This document shows positions 47,615 through 59,863 of a DNA stretch of 64,000 nt, in pieces (positions within the stretch are counted from its first letter, which is position 1; every line of letters starts with the position of its first letter). The DNA comes from Thozetella sp. PMI_491. Lineage: Eukaryota > Ascomycota > Sordariomycetes > Chaetosphaeriales > Chaetosphaeriaceae. Under the pieces are notes generated by a model, which worked only from the letters and a program-made list of their open reading frames with translations, made no database searches and was not told the DNA's origin. The translations under genes and the position numbers were made by a program. Location: positions 1,225,106-1,289,105 of the forward strand of contig MU270025.1 of the NCBI GenBank assembly GCA_021432635.1, in the 5' to 3' direction.

Positions 47615-48151
47615 CTTGACTGGGTGTTTCAGCGCTACCCTTAATTGCGGGCCGAATATGAGAACTTCAAACGGAGGACTCAGGCTGGTTACTCTGCTTA
47701 ATATATGAAAACGTGGGGAGGGGGTATACGCGAGCTCCTTTCCGGGTGGCTCCCTCGGTCTTTTTTCTGCCGAACCCCCATTGTTTGCAGTGAGAGGTTT
47801 AAGCTCGGAAAGAGGACGCCGGGAATGACTGGTGGGACCCCAGGGTTTGCCAAGTCCATGGGGCAACGGAATTTCACTGTCGAATCAGCGATCCACGCTG
47901 TCCCCGTCCTTGCTGACTTTGGGTCCCGTTTCATTATTAGAACAACCTAAAGTCACCAAGTACTAAGGGACAGGCGCTATGGGATGAATTGGTGTAGCCG
48001 GCTCCGCGGTGGGCTTGTTTCGGGCTAGCTATTAGATTAGATCTCCGAGAACTAGCGGAATGGATTGGAATAGTGTGATTGATCCGAGAGTGGTCAAATA
48101 AAGTTCAACTCCAGTACTGGCCTAGCACTTGTTCAGAGCTTACATAACGGC
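47615..48151. other. Promoter of GH78 and 3' flank of the GH43 pseudogene
   Basis: The frame of GH78 remains open upstream to about 47866 but without family similarity, so I treat it as leader DNA. No gene seen. Confidence 0.45.
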
Positions 48152-49559
48152 TCAATGGAAGGTAAACTTATTGTCTAAATGAACTACGGACAGCGTCCTC
48201 AGCTTCCCATTACCAATGGGGCTCACTTGAAATGAGAGATTTTGCCATGCTATTCCTCGCACCCCTATTAGTCCACTCACAGATCTTCGAACTCGATCGA
48301 TCGCACGGCTTAGTTCGCTAACTGGAGATACAGCAATCATGTCACTAACGAGACCGACAAAATCATCATCCGGGATCTCAATGGTATCCAACTCGTGCAC
48401 CAGAATCTCCTCTCCTCCGGTGTGGCCCGCAATGGCAACCAGGAAACGCAATGTCGTCGGCGTGTAGTCCACCCTGAAGCTCAACTGGAAGCCGTCGACG
48501 ATGCTTTCAAGTTCATCTGTCGCCTGCTTCCCTTGGATAGCCCTAAATCTGTTGACGAACGCGAAGGAGATCCTGTCGGATACCGAATTCCAGAGGGTGC
48601 GCGCAAATCTGTGCTCGTCTTTATAGTAAGCCAATCCAAAGAACAGTCCCGCGTCGATATTAGAATCTAGCAAGGCTAGAGCCGACACAACAACTGACGC
48701 TGTGCCTTTGAGCGCGCGTTGTCGTTTTTCAATGAAGGAGATATCGGCGCATCCTTCCCCCGAGAGGACGGCTTTACTCGGGACGATACTCATGCCATCT
48801 CCACAGCTGGAAAGCTGGAAATAGCCCAGATCTGAGTCCCGAATCATCACGAGGTCCAAGGGCAGAGTTCCTTCTACTTTCCTAACGGTGATCAGTTGCT
48901 GTGGCCTGCGTAGGCTGCTCTTGAAGTTTCCAGGTTCCACGGGCGGTGATTTTGGCCAACCATCTTCCGGCCTGGCCACCCTGGTGAGGAACGACTCACG
49001 CCCTAGCACGAAGTGCAATTGTTCTTTTCGAACCGCTAGGTAGGTCATTCACCATTGGTTCCCCGTGTCCAGGAACAACTCCCCATGGCTATTGTACTAG
49101 ATAAACTCGTGAGCGCCGGCGGGCGGCATGATGGGGTTTCCTTCAAATCATTCGTAGTGACCCAAGAGATCTCCAGATCTCGAAATGGTGATTTGATGGC
49201 CCTCAGCTGTGGCTCCTTCGTCCACGAGCAGGTAGTACCATTGACCGTATTTGTATACGAGGGAGACAAAGTTAGATCAGGTCATAAGACGTTGTGAATT
49301 CATCGTTCATTGGGAGTGCTCTAGTGCTTGTAGACTCAGCGTAGAACTGAAGAGACATTGAAAGGGAGAGCTAGGCATTCTTCGTACCAATCTATTCTCA
49401 ATTGATCAGGTCCTTGGAGACGTAGAGAGGGATTCCGAGGAAGAGGTGGAATGACGAGGTTACCAATATGAAACTGTCGTCAACCAGCGCCAAAGATGGG
49501 TCCGGAGCAACCCCGGGAATGATGAGGTTTATCCTATGAATCTCGATCATCACCACCAT
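48152..49559 (-). pseudogene. GH43 glycosidase, decayed with an internal deletion
   Basis: Minus-strand remains of a GH43 enzyme (beta-xylosidase/arabinofuranosidase type). N-terminal piece (49559-49300): NLIIPGVAPDPSLALVDDSF and SSFHLFLGIPLYVSKDLIN, carrying the catalytic base Asp of PDPS. It then jumps to the late part of the propeller, YKYGQWYYLLVDEGATAEGH, losing about 150 residues that would include the other catalytic residues. The C-terminal piece (48152-49048) is open for 298 codons: YLAVRKEQLHFVLGRESFL and a C2-like beta-sandwich. Six stops fall in the conserved frame. At several the family residue is Trp or Gln (NWE, QLSLS, NWW), fitting G-to-A or C-to-T change. It is a different GH43 type from the intact gene at 55.9 kb. 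Host gene, non-functional. Confidence 0.85.
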
Positions 49560-51225
49560 GCCTGGACCTTGGTGAAGGAAACGACGGCGGGATAGTAGCA
49601 TCCGTAACCAATACCTCTAAACTTCGGCCCCACTACATTTCTTCAATAAAATTGGCACTCAAGAAGCCTAAGTACCATACCTGCGCTGTTGGATGCTTCT
49701 GCCCTCTCTCATGAGCTTTCTCCTTTCATTTCTTCTCTTTTCCTTGCTGGTCTTACCGGCGGCCGTTAGCCTTCACAAATTTTAGGCGGACCCATAAGGT
49801 AGACGGTGTTTCACTCCATGAGCCAACACCAGAGGTTAGATGCTTCGGCCTTTGCTACCCCGAGGACGGTCTTGTCTAGCTACAGAGGGACCAACATATA
49901 GCTTATGTGATGTGTTTCGGCGCAGGTTTCACAGCCGGACTCGGTAATTACCAGCAAATTATTGGGAATAGTGTATATAGACCCGCTCACACCTAGTTCA
50001 CGATATGCGTGTGGAATAGATCCGGGCAAGCGAATAACCGGGATGGACACTAGTCAGAATGGAACGGAACAAAGTCGTGACTTTGGATGGGCAAACTCAG
50101 AACTAATATGCCCGCTTCATCACTAGCTACGTTTCATGCCCGGCCCCGCCTCCACTGTCGAAGTAAGGCATCCGTATCCTAAGCGGATAACGTTACCTTT
50201 AGACTATAAATAGGGAGCGCGGAGAAGTACTTAACAGACTTTTCAAAAGGAGTGGATATGCTGTACAGCCACCCAATTATAGCCGTACATTGACCCAGCT
50301 ACACTTAGCGCAATATATCCTACTGTGCATACGCCCAGGGTAGCTAGCCTGATCCATCACCCTCTTTCCATACCCCTTGCACTGCAGGATGAATGAGCAA
50401 GGGTAGAGACCGGGGGAGAACCAACTGAGTAACTCCGCATGACAACCCCGCATGACCCCAACGGCAGGTATTGTACCCATGGGGCTAAAATACGACAATT
50501 CGAAGACAATACGACAACTCGGTGAATCAAGGCCCGACCGAAAACTTCAAGGCTTTACTGTCCCATAGCACTGTTACCACAAAGCAACATCGAAAGGGAG
50601 GCAATCCCCGTCTGAGTCCCGCCTGTCCGCCTAGCCCAGCTGGGTCAAAAGTACAGTCAACTAACGTATCATATCTAGTTCGATTAACGCGTATACATCC
50701 TCAGCAACTATGGGCCCATCCGCCCATCCATCCAACCTTTGGAACGGACTCCGACCTCCTCCCCCCCGGGCTTTAGTTCCCAACCCCAATTATTGTGAGG
50801 TTTCTCCCTTATACCGGGGAACGACACTTCCCGTTCCCAAGCGAGTCGTTTCTTTTGGGTCCGGGAGAGGGTTGGGCTCAAGCCAAGATCTAGGCCATTC
50901 GCCGCTCTCAGGCCCAGTTTCCGCAGCAGGTGCCTCTTTCACCTCCCAAACGAATGCTTATTTCACCAATTCTGACCTTCCCACACCAATAGGGTGCTAG
51001 AGCTAGGCAACCCATATGTACTAGCTGAGAATATCAGAGAACTGGACGGAGCCAACTCCAACGGACGGCTAGGCTATAAAGATGTAGCCTCGCCCCGATG
51101 TACCTACCTACGTATCCTTCCCCGCATTTTAGGGTATTACGGCCATCGACTCTCTCTATACTTGTGTATTTTCTAGCTAGTCCGTATTAGCAGCGGTCCC
51201 GACGAAAGGCAAGATAACAACAAAG
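49560..51225. other. 1.7-kb intergenic with short repeats
   Basis: No gene recognised. Two exact AATACGACAA copies lie 19 bases apart (50489-50498, 50508-50517), preceded by a direct repeat CCGCATGAC at 50435 and 50448. Otherwise unremarkable AT-rich DNA. Confidence 0.5.
50435..50517. repeat. Pair of short direct repeats
   Basis: CCGCATGAC occurs at 50435-50443 and 50448-50456; AATACGACAA at 50489-50498 and 50508-50517. The second word also occurs at 38077 and 58590-58613. Could be operator-like sites or the ends of a small mobile element. Confidence 0.5.
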
Positions 51226-51489
51226 ATGCCAGGCCATCTAGCGCGAAAAGCGACAAACGAGAAGGCGGCCCAAGGCATCAGAGGGCACCAAGAGCTGCAA
51301 ATTAACAATTTACCGGCTAGAGGCGTCTTAGCCGAAGCCGCAGCCAAGGTTCAAGGTATCAGTGGTCATGAAACCTTGTCCGTATGGGATATCGTGAAAA
51401 AGTTCAAGTTGAACCCTTTCACCTCCTTCGCAGTCACCCTTAGCGCTGCCACGGACGGCTATCAGATCGGGTATGGGGCCGGAGAGAAG
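51226..51489 (+). pseudogene. N-terminal fragment of an MFS sugar transporter
   Basis: 88 codons ending at a GTAAGA donor. The part KLNPFTSFAVTLSAATDGYQIGY (about residues 60-85) matches the start of transmembrane helix 1 in fungal hexose/quinate-type MFS transporters (consensus ..AATDGYQIG..), preceded by the usual cytoplasmic 'LSVWDIVKKFK' lead. Downstream I find no continuing helices in any frame, so only the 5' end seems to remain. The rest may be lost or too diverged to see. Family assignment rests on this one motif. Confidence 0.5.
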
Positions 51490-51528
51490 GTAAGAATCCA
51501 AGCATTTCAGGAAACCCGTCTTTTCTAG

Positions 51529-53488
51529 TTCCAACTCCTTCTTCCCTTCTTCCATTCTTCCTAGTATTGTGGTATTTCCCAAGATTGTCGTTTGCTAACG
51601 AATTACCTCCTCCAACTGGACTGGGTCCCATTGCGCGTGAATCCTCCAAGACTATTTGTATGGCGTCATAGAGCTAACCCGTACGACCTTCTAACTCTAG
51701 AGTACGTAGCCTGTTTATCTACTTGGGGGGGGCATCCGCGTGGGACCTGACGAACTGGATACCCCTTCATAACGGTAATGTCACTCCATAGCGGCCAGGA
51801 TTCTAAATAAGGCATGGTAAGTGTATGACGCTGCAAAACAAGAATATGTGCTGGCCTTGATATCCCGATGGAGGAGGTATATCGCACTGGGAGTCATCAG
51901 AGGTGAAATGCACCTTAATTCCTCGCTCTAGTTCACTCGTACGGATATAGCGTAGCTAGCCCTCGAAGCATTGAGCGCATTTCGCCTGATTTCTATACGC
52001 GACTGCGTGACCCATGGCGTCATCTCCTGCTTAGTTTAACTAGTGGGGCTTACAGTGTGTAATTGCTGCTCTAAGTTGCCTTAGAGTTTGAAGAGCGTAA
52101 GTGAGTGAGTACAGGGCCGAATGATCCAGCTATAGGCCATGCGTCTCAGGGGCGAAGCAATACCTCTTAGGGGGAGTCTTTAATCGCTACATAGCTTAAC
52201 TCTCCTGGCGGCTTTCGAAACTACTCACGGGCCAAAAGGTTACTGTGGTAGGTCAGTGAACCAGTCATGATTGGAGCAGATCGACCAATGATCCACCCAC
52301 TCATTGCCGGAGGACTGTGCGCTTTGGGAACGCCCACTGATCGGATTGTGTGCATAACGAGTCGCTGTGCATTATTTCAGTGCATAATGTAAGGTAGCTG
52401 GTAGTGTGTCGGGCGGCGCGGGGGATGGTGCTACCACCCGGAAGTGGCGAGGTCAGTGCTCTCGGTCACTATACGTGGGGAACTTTTAGCAGGCAAACTC
52501 TGCGAGTTTGAAGATGATCGATGGCCACCGCCCAGTAATCCTTTACGTGGTATTTCGTTGTCACAAGCTTCAGCAGTCAGAACGAATGCATCAGCGTCTC
52601 TACATACCTGTCGCATACCCCGCGGTTCCCCACGCTTCTAGAACTGGGGGATTCGTGCTGAACTAGTATGCATGGGACGTTACAGTCCTAGCGGCTGTTT
52701 ACCCCAGCTTTTTAACACATGTTCCTGAGGCTGCAGGGGTGAGTCATCGATCCCCTTGCCTTCTAAACTCTGGCAGCCCAGGGGGGTCGCTCCGAGTGCC
52801 GCAGCCATAGCACCCCCTAGAGCTTGAATAGCAGGGCGCCGGAGGAGAAGAGGGGGTGTCGCCGGTAGTGGGAAGACGGAGCAAAGATGCCCACTGGCGG
52901 CCTATTTCTATCCTTGAGCATTCGCATCACACTCGTTTGTGCGATGCCTCTTCTTTTTGGAGGAGTGTAGATACCAGCTCAGACGAGGTTTTAGCTTGAA
53001 AAGATGTTGGAGATAAAAGGCGTGGGGACGAGTCGTTTAGGGTTAGCAGCTGACACGTTAGATAACCGAGGCTGCGCTACATGATTCCAGAGGTACCCAC
53101 GTCAGTCTCTCCCCATTCTTTTACTTCCCCCCTCTCACCTTCCTGGCTCATTGGCGCGTTCAACGACAGCCTGTCGGCGCCTCTTCCTCTCGCGCATATT
53201 CGAATGCCTAAGCATGTAGAGCCGCTGGCCTCACACCTCACATCAACAAAGAACCCCAAATCGAAAGGCATGCTATTCTCAAACCGGTTTTGACACGCAG
53301 TAGTCCCACGACGTGGCTACTTTTTTCTTCTTCCCCTTCTCGGTCGAAACCCCCTCTCCGAGCAATCGCCCTTTTGGGATACAACGAATGGGAGACCTTC
53401 TAACTGGGCTTTAGGCCTCCCAGGATGGGTTTTAAGCCGGTTCGGTTTGAGCGAGCCGCATAGCACAACTTATCTAGGCCGAACAAAT
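51529..53488. other. 2-kb intergenic upstream of the Zn2Cys6 gene
   Basis: Nothing recognised. Small frames at 52431-52641 and 53077-53293 on both strands are antisense pairs without motifs. Any remains of the MFS gene here are beyond recognition. Confidence 0.45.
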
Positions 53489-54995
53489 ATGGACGCTGGT
53501 GGGCGGCCTCCACGGCAGAGGCGGTCGCACAACAAGTCGCGGAATGGCTGTCAGCGCTGCAAGAGCAGGAGAATCAAGGTGAGGATTGCATCGATATGTC
53601 CCCTGTTCAACGTTGCCATTCACTTTCCCACTTGTTCAAGAGGCGCTACGATGCCGGGGCCTCAAGGCCATGCTCATCTCGCTGTGTACTGCGCCTGGCC
53701 ATCTCAAGCGAAATTGACGAGTTCTGTATTAGTGTGGCGAGGAGCGGCCCGCCTGTGGCAATTGTTTGCGGCTCTCTATTCCCTGCGATTTCACACCAGC
53801 TTCTGAATGCGCCGACCCACTGCCGGCGGGTCCATTGGTGAAAAGAAGGCGAGGCAGGCCGGTCAAGGACTGGAGAGTAGTGTCCTTTGTGCCGCCTGTA
53901 GCGACCTCCACGCTCAATGCATCTGGAGTCGGGCTACACAGCCCGCTGTCGTCGTCTTCATCGCTGCCATCTAGCGTCTTGGGACTCGAGGTCGAGCTTC
54001 CTTTGCATCTGCCTTGGACCGTCGACGATATGGAGCTTCTCTACCACTACCAGAGCCATACTTCCCTCACCCTTGGTGACACGTCTATGTGGCGCGACAA
54101 GGTGCCTCGTCTTGCCTTCCGGCACCACTGCATCCTCCATCTCATACTGGCCATGGCGGCGCTACACCAGATCAGGATACACCCGGCCAGTGCAGCCCGT
54201 TTTGAGGAGAGAGCCAATGCTCACCTAGATGTCGGTACCCGCCAGGCCACAACATTGCTTCCATCACTGGACGAGAGTAACTGCACCATGCTCTACGTTG
54301 CCACCGTCTTGATATGCTCCTGCACGTTTGCTAAGGGACCTGGTCCCGGTCATCTGCTCGTCATTGCCGAAGGAGATGAGGTGGCATGGTGGGAGCTCTT
54401 CCGCGGCGTCCGGATCGTGGTGGATCGAATCGGCATCGCGGCAATATTTTCCGGCGAGCTGGGCCCACTGCCTTCCGACGACACTGAACAGTCGAGCATA
54501 ACCGGTCGCATAGATTTTGACTATATCGAATGGGAGGATGCGGTGCGGTTGCTATCAGAGCTAGTCGCCCAAGCCTCGGAGGAGTCGATGGGCCCTTGCC
54601 AGCAAGCGGTCTCTGTCATGACTTGGTGCTACAAGCATACGTTTGGCATTTCTGTTAACGCCAAGCGTCACGTTGAAGGTAGATTCGAACGGGTCATGAC
54701 ATGGCTCTACTTCCTACCAGACGAGTTCGTCTCTGGACTGAAAACCCTCGAGCCGGCCCCTCTGGTTATTCTCGCATACTTCACTCCACTACTTCAGCTT
54801 CTAGAGGGCTTCTGGTATATGCGAGGATGGGCCGCTCATGTCTTGCATGGTATCAACGGCATCCTCCCGCCAGCCTACGGCCAGTGGTTACAGTGGCCGA
54901 ATGAAGCAGTCCGACTCGGACAGAGATGCATTGAGGAGAGCGATAGAGGAACTAAGTCTCGAGACTTGCAGCATATTATTCCAACGGTCAATTAA
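53489..54995 (+). CDS. Zn2Cys6 transcription factor
   Basis: Two exons 53489-53578 and 53733-54995; 450 aa. The zinc cluster is complete only after splicing: C21-QR-C24-KSRRIK-C31-GEERPA-C38-GN-C41-LRLSIP-C48, the exact CX2CX6CX6CX2CX6C pattern, with the junction between Lys30 and Cys31. The intron of 154 nt begins GTGAGG and ends ATTAG. A basic KRRRGRPVKDW (AT-hook-like) follows at about 65-75. The rest is the helical regulatory region with the sterol-regulator-like motif DMELLYHYQSHTSLTL and LAFRHHCILHLILAMAALH, as in Upc2-type fungal factors. No signal peptide. Its place between the decayed and intact GH43 genes makes it a candidate regulator of the CAZyme block, which is inference. Confidence 0.9.
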
Positions 54996-55857
54996 CCGTT
55001 TAGCCCATGTTATCTAGGATGTTACTGGTCAACAGCACGGGGTCTTGTACTAGCCTATTTTCGGAGAACCGGCGAGATACCAATGGAGTTAGGCTCATAG
55101 GGAGAGGCCTCGAGTCGCACGTATTCCAACAGTTAGATATAAATAAAGACCGCGCGCTTTAACTTGAGGTCCAAGGTACCGAAGATTGATACCTATATTC
55201 TATGCCACTACGCGCGATAAATGTAGTTTAGCTCGCGGGCTCGCTCCCAATGTCACGTGGTTAGTAGTTTTAAAGCCATTGCTCACTCCTTATATTCTTT
55301 CCACCTAATTGTATACGTCTCAACATCTTCAATAAAGTTATATGTGAGATGTAACCAGGAGTGAATGAATGCAGAACAAGGAGCGACATGGATAGCTAAT
55401 ACACAATATAGAGCACTGTTGCTATCTATTTTGGAATAGTGAGTGCTCCGCTTGACATCATGTAGGTAGGCGCGTGGATGTGTGGTCCGTGGATATGCCC
55501 ACGAGCGGCCGTACGAGGATTCAGGGCACGTATTTATTCATATGGCTACGCTCCATGACTCACAACCATACAACTAATTACAGCCATGAAATTGCACGCT
55601 TGCTCCAAGGGCGTAGGCCGATGTATCTTCCGGACCTGAACATACTGTTCATATCTTACCCGCACATATATGTATGTCACAGCCGCGGGGAGAGGATCCG
55701 ACTCGACAACCCTCACAGCCCGATTTCAGCCAAAATGAATCGTAGCAGGTGTGGATAATGTCGTCTTATAGCAGCCTGTTAACATATCAGAAGTCGCGCG
55801 GTAGACAGGCATTAGCCTCATACGACCCTGCTAGCTTTCTATTCCCAGCTACTGCTA
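54996..55857. other. Intergenic between the regulator and GH43
   Basis: Convergent 3' flanks, AT-rich. An open frame at 55474-55758 has no known motif. Confidence 0.45.
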
Positions 55858-57562
55858 CTAATTCTCAACATCCCAGGAAGCGATGTCACAGTCTTTTATA
55901 ACGACACTACCTCCCAGAGCAATGGTGGCGAAGTTGAACAGTCCAAATCGGTACCCCATGTACCCAAGGGCATCATTAGTCAATCCAAAGGGGGGGCCCA
56001 GCTGTTTGAAAGTCGACCCGTCATAGCTGTACTCGAATATCGCATATCTTGTCTCCTTCTCGTGACCGTGCGAGTGTGCAGGAGTGACGTCGACTTTGGC
56101 CCTCAGCCAGACACGCTTGTTCTCCAAGGGTGCCTCGGCTGCGACTGTCCCATTCGTATCAATCTTCCAGTCAAGTGCGACCGGATGCCCATTTGACCAG
56201 CCTACTGGTATACTGATGGGCGAATGTCTTAGATCGTCTACATAGACGAGTCGGGAACTGTTACCTTCTTTGTGAATACCGATGTAGGCACTCTTATCCT
56301 TGAACATGCAAGCGCCAGCTCTATCGCCGTCCGACATACCCGAAGCATCTATAAAGAAAGTAGCCATGCTCCTCGGGCCGATTGTACGGTGGGTGAGGGT
56401 GTTGGTTGCCATATAAAGGTTGTCTGTCACCGTCCCCGCTTTGAGGAGCAAGTGGCCATCCTGGGTCTGCCACTTAGAATTATCGGGGTTGTGATTCCAC
56501 TCCCAGCAGTGTTCGAGCTTTTTATCGAACGTATGCTTCCTGAAACATGTCTTGATATGTACCACTTTTTTGCTGTGAGTGAAATAGGGATACTCAAGAC
56601 GCCACTCTCCTAGGGGTTTGGAGACATCGTATTCAACCTCCAGCCAGCCGTCGTTGGTGAAGGTCACAGGTGCGAGCACGGGGATCCGGCCGCCAGGGAA
56701 ACCATCCATGAAGGCCATGTAGTACCATCTGCCCTCTGGAGTGTCGACCAAGGCGCCTTGGTGAGGGCACCCGGAACCTGGTATGGGGGAGAGGATGGGC
56801 CCGACCACCGGCTGGCATTCGTATGGCCCAAACGGGCCTACGGTCGACTTGAGCACATACTGTCCCGAATATGGTCTTGTAAGCCAAATGTAATAAGTGT
56901 CCTTGATATTGTACATTCGAGCCCCTTCAAGATACTCGTCTGATGTATACACTGGCTAAATCCATCGTGTCAAAGATAAATCCTTCAGTGCGGGGAGGCT
57001 CTTATCACAGGGACCAATAACTCACTCGACTCTCAATCTCTTTCGTGCCGTCGGCGCTCAACCGAGCCACGCAAATGGTTTTAGTCCCGTAGGCGAGATA
57101 AAATGTGTCATCTTCGTCGATAAGAAGACCGAGGTCGTAGTAGAACTTGTCAATCGGCGAGAGGGCAGTCCACACATCCCTGGGGTCCTTGGCTGTATAT
57201 ATATATGTTCTTTCTGTGCCTTGGATAGCACCGTACCAGTAGAATGTTCCGTTGCTCTTACGATACTTGAGAGTTGAAGCCCAGATCCCTTTCACGTATG
57301 CGCCCGAGTGCTGACCATTGAGGTAGAAACGTTCTCCAAAGGCAAGCTCTGGAACGGAATGTCCGATGTATTCCCAGTCCACCAAGTTATATGACTGTAG
57401 GATTGGCGCTCCCGGTGAGAAGGCAAATGACGACGCGCTCATGTAGTAGATGTCCCCAAGCCGAATAACCTCCATATCTGGCAAATCCTCCCAGATTACC
57501 GGGTTCTTGAAGGTAGTGCGGTGTTCCGCATCGTGAGCGAGTTGGAAGCCGGCAGTAGCCAT
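55858..57562 (-). CDS. Intracellular GH43 glycosidase (xylosidase/arabinofuranosidase type)
   Basis: Two exons on the minus strand: 57562-57026 and 56955-55858; 544 aa. No signal peptide. The five-bladed propeller is intact, with the three expected acids: base D29 in WEDLPDMEV, pKa-tuning D143 in KFYYDLGLLIDEDD and acid E189 in YLEGARMY, formed just after the splice. Other motifs: SSFAFSPGAPILQSYNLVDWEYIGHS, AYVKGIWASTLKYR and HQGALVDTPEGRWYYMAF. The C-terminal 200 residues are the beta-sandwich domain common to this subfamily group (LYMATNTLTHRTIGPRS). It would split xylo- or arabino-oligosaccharides inside the cell. An alternative acceptor four bases further would break the frame. Intact, unlike the GH43 at 48-49.5 kb. 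Confidence 0.92.
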
Positions 57563-59863
57563 TGTGCTCGGAAAGGGCTGACAAGTTGACCAGGGGGCTT
57601 ATTTCGGCTCAATCAAGGACAATAACCAAGACAGATGGTCAAAAGATGAGTCCTCAGGAACTAGTATAATTTAATTTTGTGAAATCACCAGTAAAAATCG
57701 GAAAAGGTGATACTTGAGTTAACAGCCTATATCCTCACGACAAATGGGGCGTTGGATTCTCTCCATTTTTAGACCGCCTTAAAGCTATCAGGGTGGAGAT
57801 GGCCTCGTTGATCCATTCATGGTTTAAGCGCTCCAATAGGGCATGGTGACACTGACAAGGCATATGTAGTCTGGAACAATGCCTTTCGTCGGATGCATGC
57901 CATAAGTGCCCGAGAGCATAAGGCGGCGCCTCTGGGCCTGGGTACTGTCATTACGGTCTGAAGCGAAGGGGGCCGCTTGTGTCTTAGCCCCTCCAGACTA
58001 GCAGCTTTTACAGCCACACTCCTTATGGTTTACAACACACCTTGGCCAAGCCGAGGTTCCCTCGTAAGCACGGGGTTCGGGTGGGCCTTTACTGGAATTG
58101 GTGGATTGCGGAATGTCTCCGTGTAGACATTATCGACTCCCGCAACATGCTGCTAAAGGGGACGATGGATTAGACAAGCCACACCGACGGTAGCATCATA
58201 TATATGCCGCCATGGCTCTAAATACTGCATCTAGTGTCTAATATGGTGTAGTCAACATCCTACTCAGCCTATCTCACATAACGAGCGCCGCCACGCTGGT
58301 TCTAGGCTCACTTGCACTGCCATAGCGCCGCAGCATCACGGTCCGGCGCTACTTTGGAGGCTGTCGAGAATCAGACTGTGTCTCCGCAAGTGGTCAGGTA
58401 GGGGGTTTGACTCCACCTTTGCGGGGGCTGGTGGTACGCTAAAGCCCCGAAAATGATGGAGTTTTTGGGGAAGCGGGTGGGGTGTGAGGTGGGAGACTAA
58501 TGATAGTTCCTAATTAACCCGAACTGGAGCGTATTTATTGATCTTCTAATACGAACAAATTTAGCCAATCAGCACGCGATAATTTTTATTTGTCGTATTT
58601 ACCAATACGACAAATATTTCCAATCAGGTTGAAACGATGGGTTGCTTCAGCCCCACACTCAACGCCATGCCCAAAAATGCAGGCAGGCAAGGCTAACACA
58701 CGTCGTGGCCCGACTAGAAGGAGACATTGGGGTTGAAGACTTCCTAGATACAGTTTGTTGCCGTCATCCGAGCGCTTGTGACATTGCCTGGGGAAATACT
58801 GGGGGAAGGGCCTCCGAGCTGTGTTATTTGCGGAGATCATGGGGGTTGCCCCGTGGAGGAGCTTCAGCGCTTCGTATTTGTTACAAGCCCTCCAAATCTC
58901 TCCTCTACTTGTAGGGAGCACTAGGTAATAGAGATTCCTTTATGGCAGCTTGTTTACATGGAATGGCCCCTGTGTCATTTTTGACTATATCTGGCCCTCA
59001 GACGGATTGATCGAGTGAAATGGCCGCCAGACTCCGGCACCTGGCTATGCTCACAAGAGAAAAGGGAGCAAGCGAATATATATTATTCTAGCACCATAGA
59101 CACACGATTCGGCGGAAGGTAGCCTTCGCGAAATGTAGCAGGAAGAAGGACGACACTGTCTCTGAACAGCCTCTCGGAAAATTATGTCAAGGTATTCCGC
59201 ACGGGTTGTTTTGCTGGTACACATGTGGGACGTTAATAAAGTCGTATCTAATACGATAATCTGCGCTGAAATGTTAATCACACGTATGCCCTTTTCCGGA
59301 TTAGAAGGAATGTGTGGCCGAATATCTGTAAGGGGTGGTGATTTCGTCTAAACTCTGCGGGTGTATGCTGTAAAAAAGCCGATGACCTCAATTAGCGCTT
59401 CGTCAGTTGTCTGCTTAACCAAGAAGTCCCCTTGTATGCAACTACCCCAAGGAGCCGCGATTGGTCGTCCAAGGTAAGAGGAATCTGTCCTTGTTGACTC
59501 GGTGTCATTGACCCGAGATCCTGCCCTCTAGCAGAGAGGGGAAATATCAATTTCCGTGTGTCCGATTGTCCAAGTGAGCAACCTAAGAGGTACATAACTA
59601 TGCCTTGCGTCAACGGTGACGATCTAGAAATCCCGCCTGGTCGCCTCCTCTCACGACTAAGCGTCTTGGTGGACTACGGGCTCATATACTCTTGGGACGG
59701 ACAGCAAAACCTCTATATTCGACTGGGCTTGTCTCTAGATTCTTGGTTTTAAACCCTTATACTACCCAACCTGGCTCGTCATGTAAGACTCACGTACGCT
59801 GGCATGCTTTACGGGTTCACAACAGATTAATTTTATGTATTTTCTAGGCTATTGACCATCACC
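57563..59863. other. 2.3-kb intergenic with a hairpin repeat
   Basis: No gene recognised; open frames at 58586-58921 and 59392-59752 show no motifs. A perfect inverted repeat with flanking direct repeats is at 58548-58627 (separate entry). A smaller palindrome CGTAT-CTA-ATACG is near 59240. Confidence 0.5.
58548..58627. repeat. Hairpin inside imperfect direct repeats
   Basis: Arms ATTTGTCGTATT (58588-58599) and AATACGACAAAT (58604-58615) pair perfectly around a TACC loop. A flanking sequence of about 24 bases, beginning AATACGA(A)CAAAT and ending CCAATCAG, occurs at 58548-58572 and 58604-58627. It could be a small inverted-repeat element or a binding-site cluster. Confidence 0.65.

Noticed and set aside
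49560-53488. Transposon in the large gap
   Set aside because: Only short repeats were seen; no terminal repeats of useful length and no transposase or polymerase motif.
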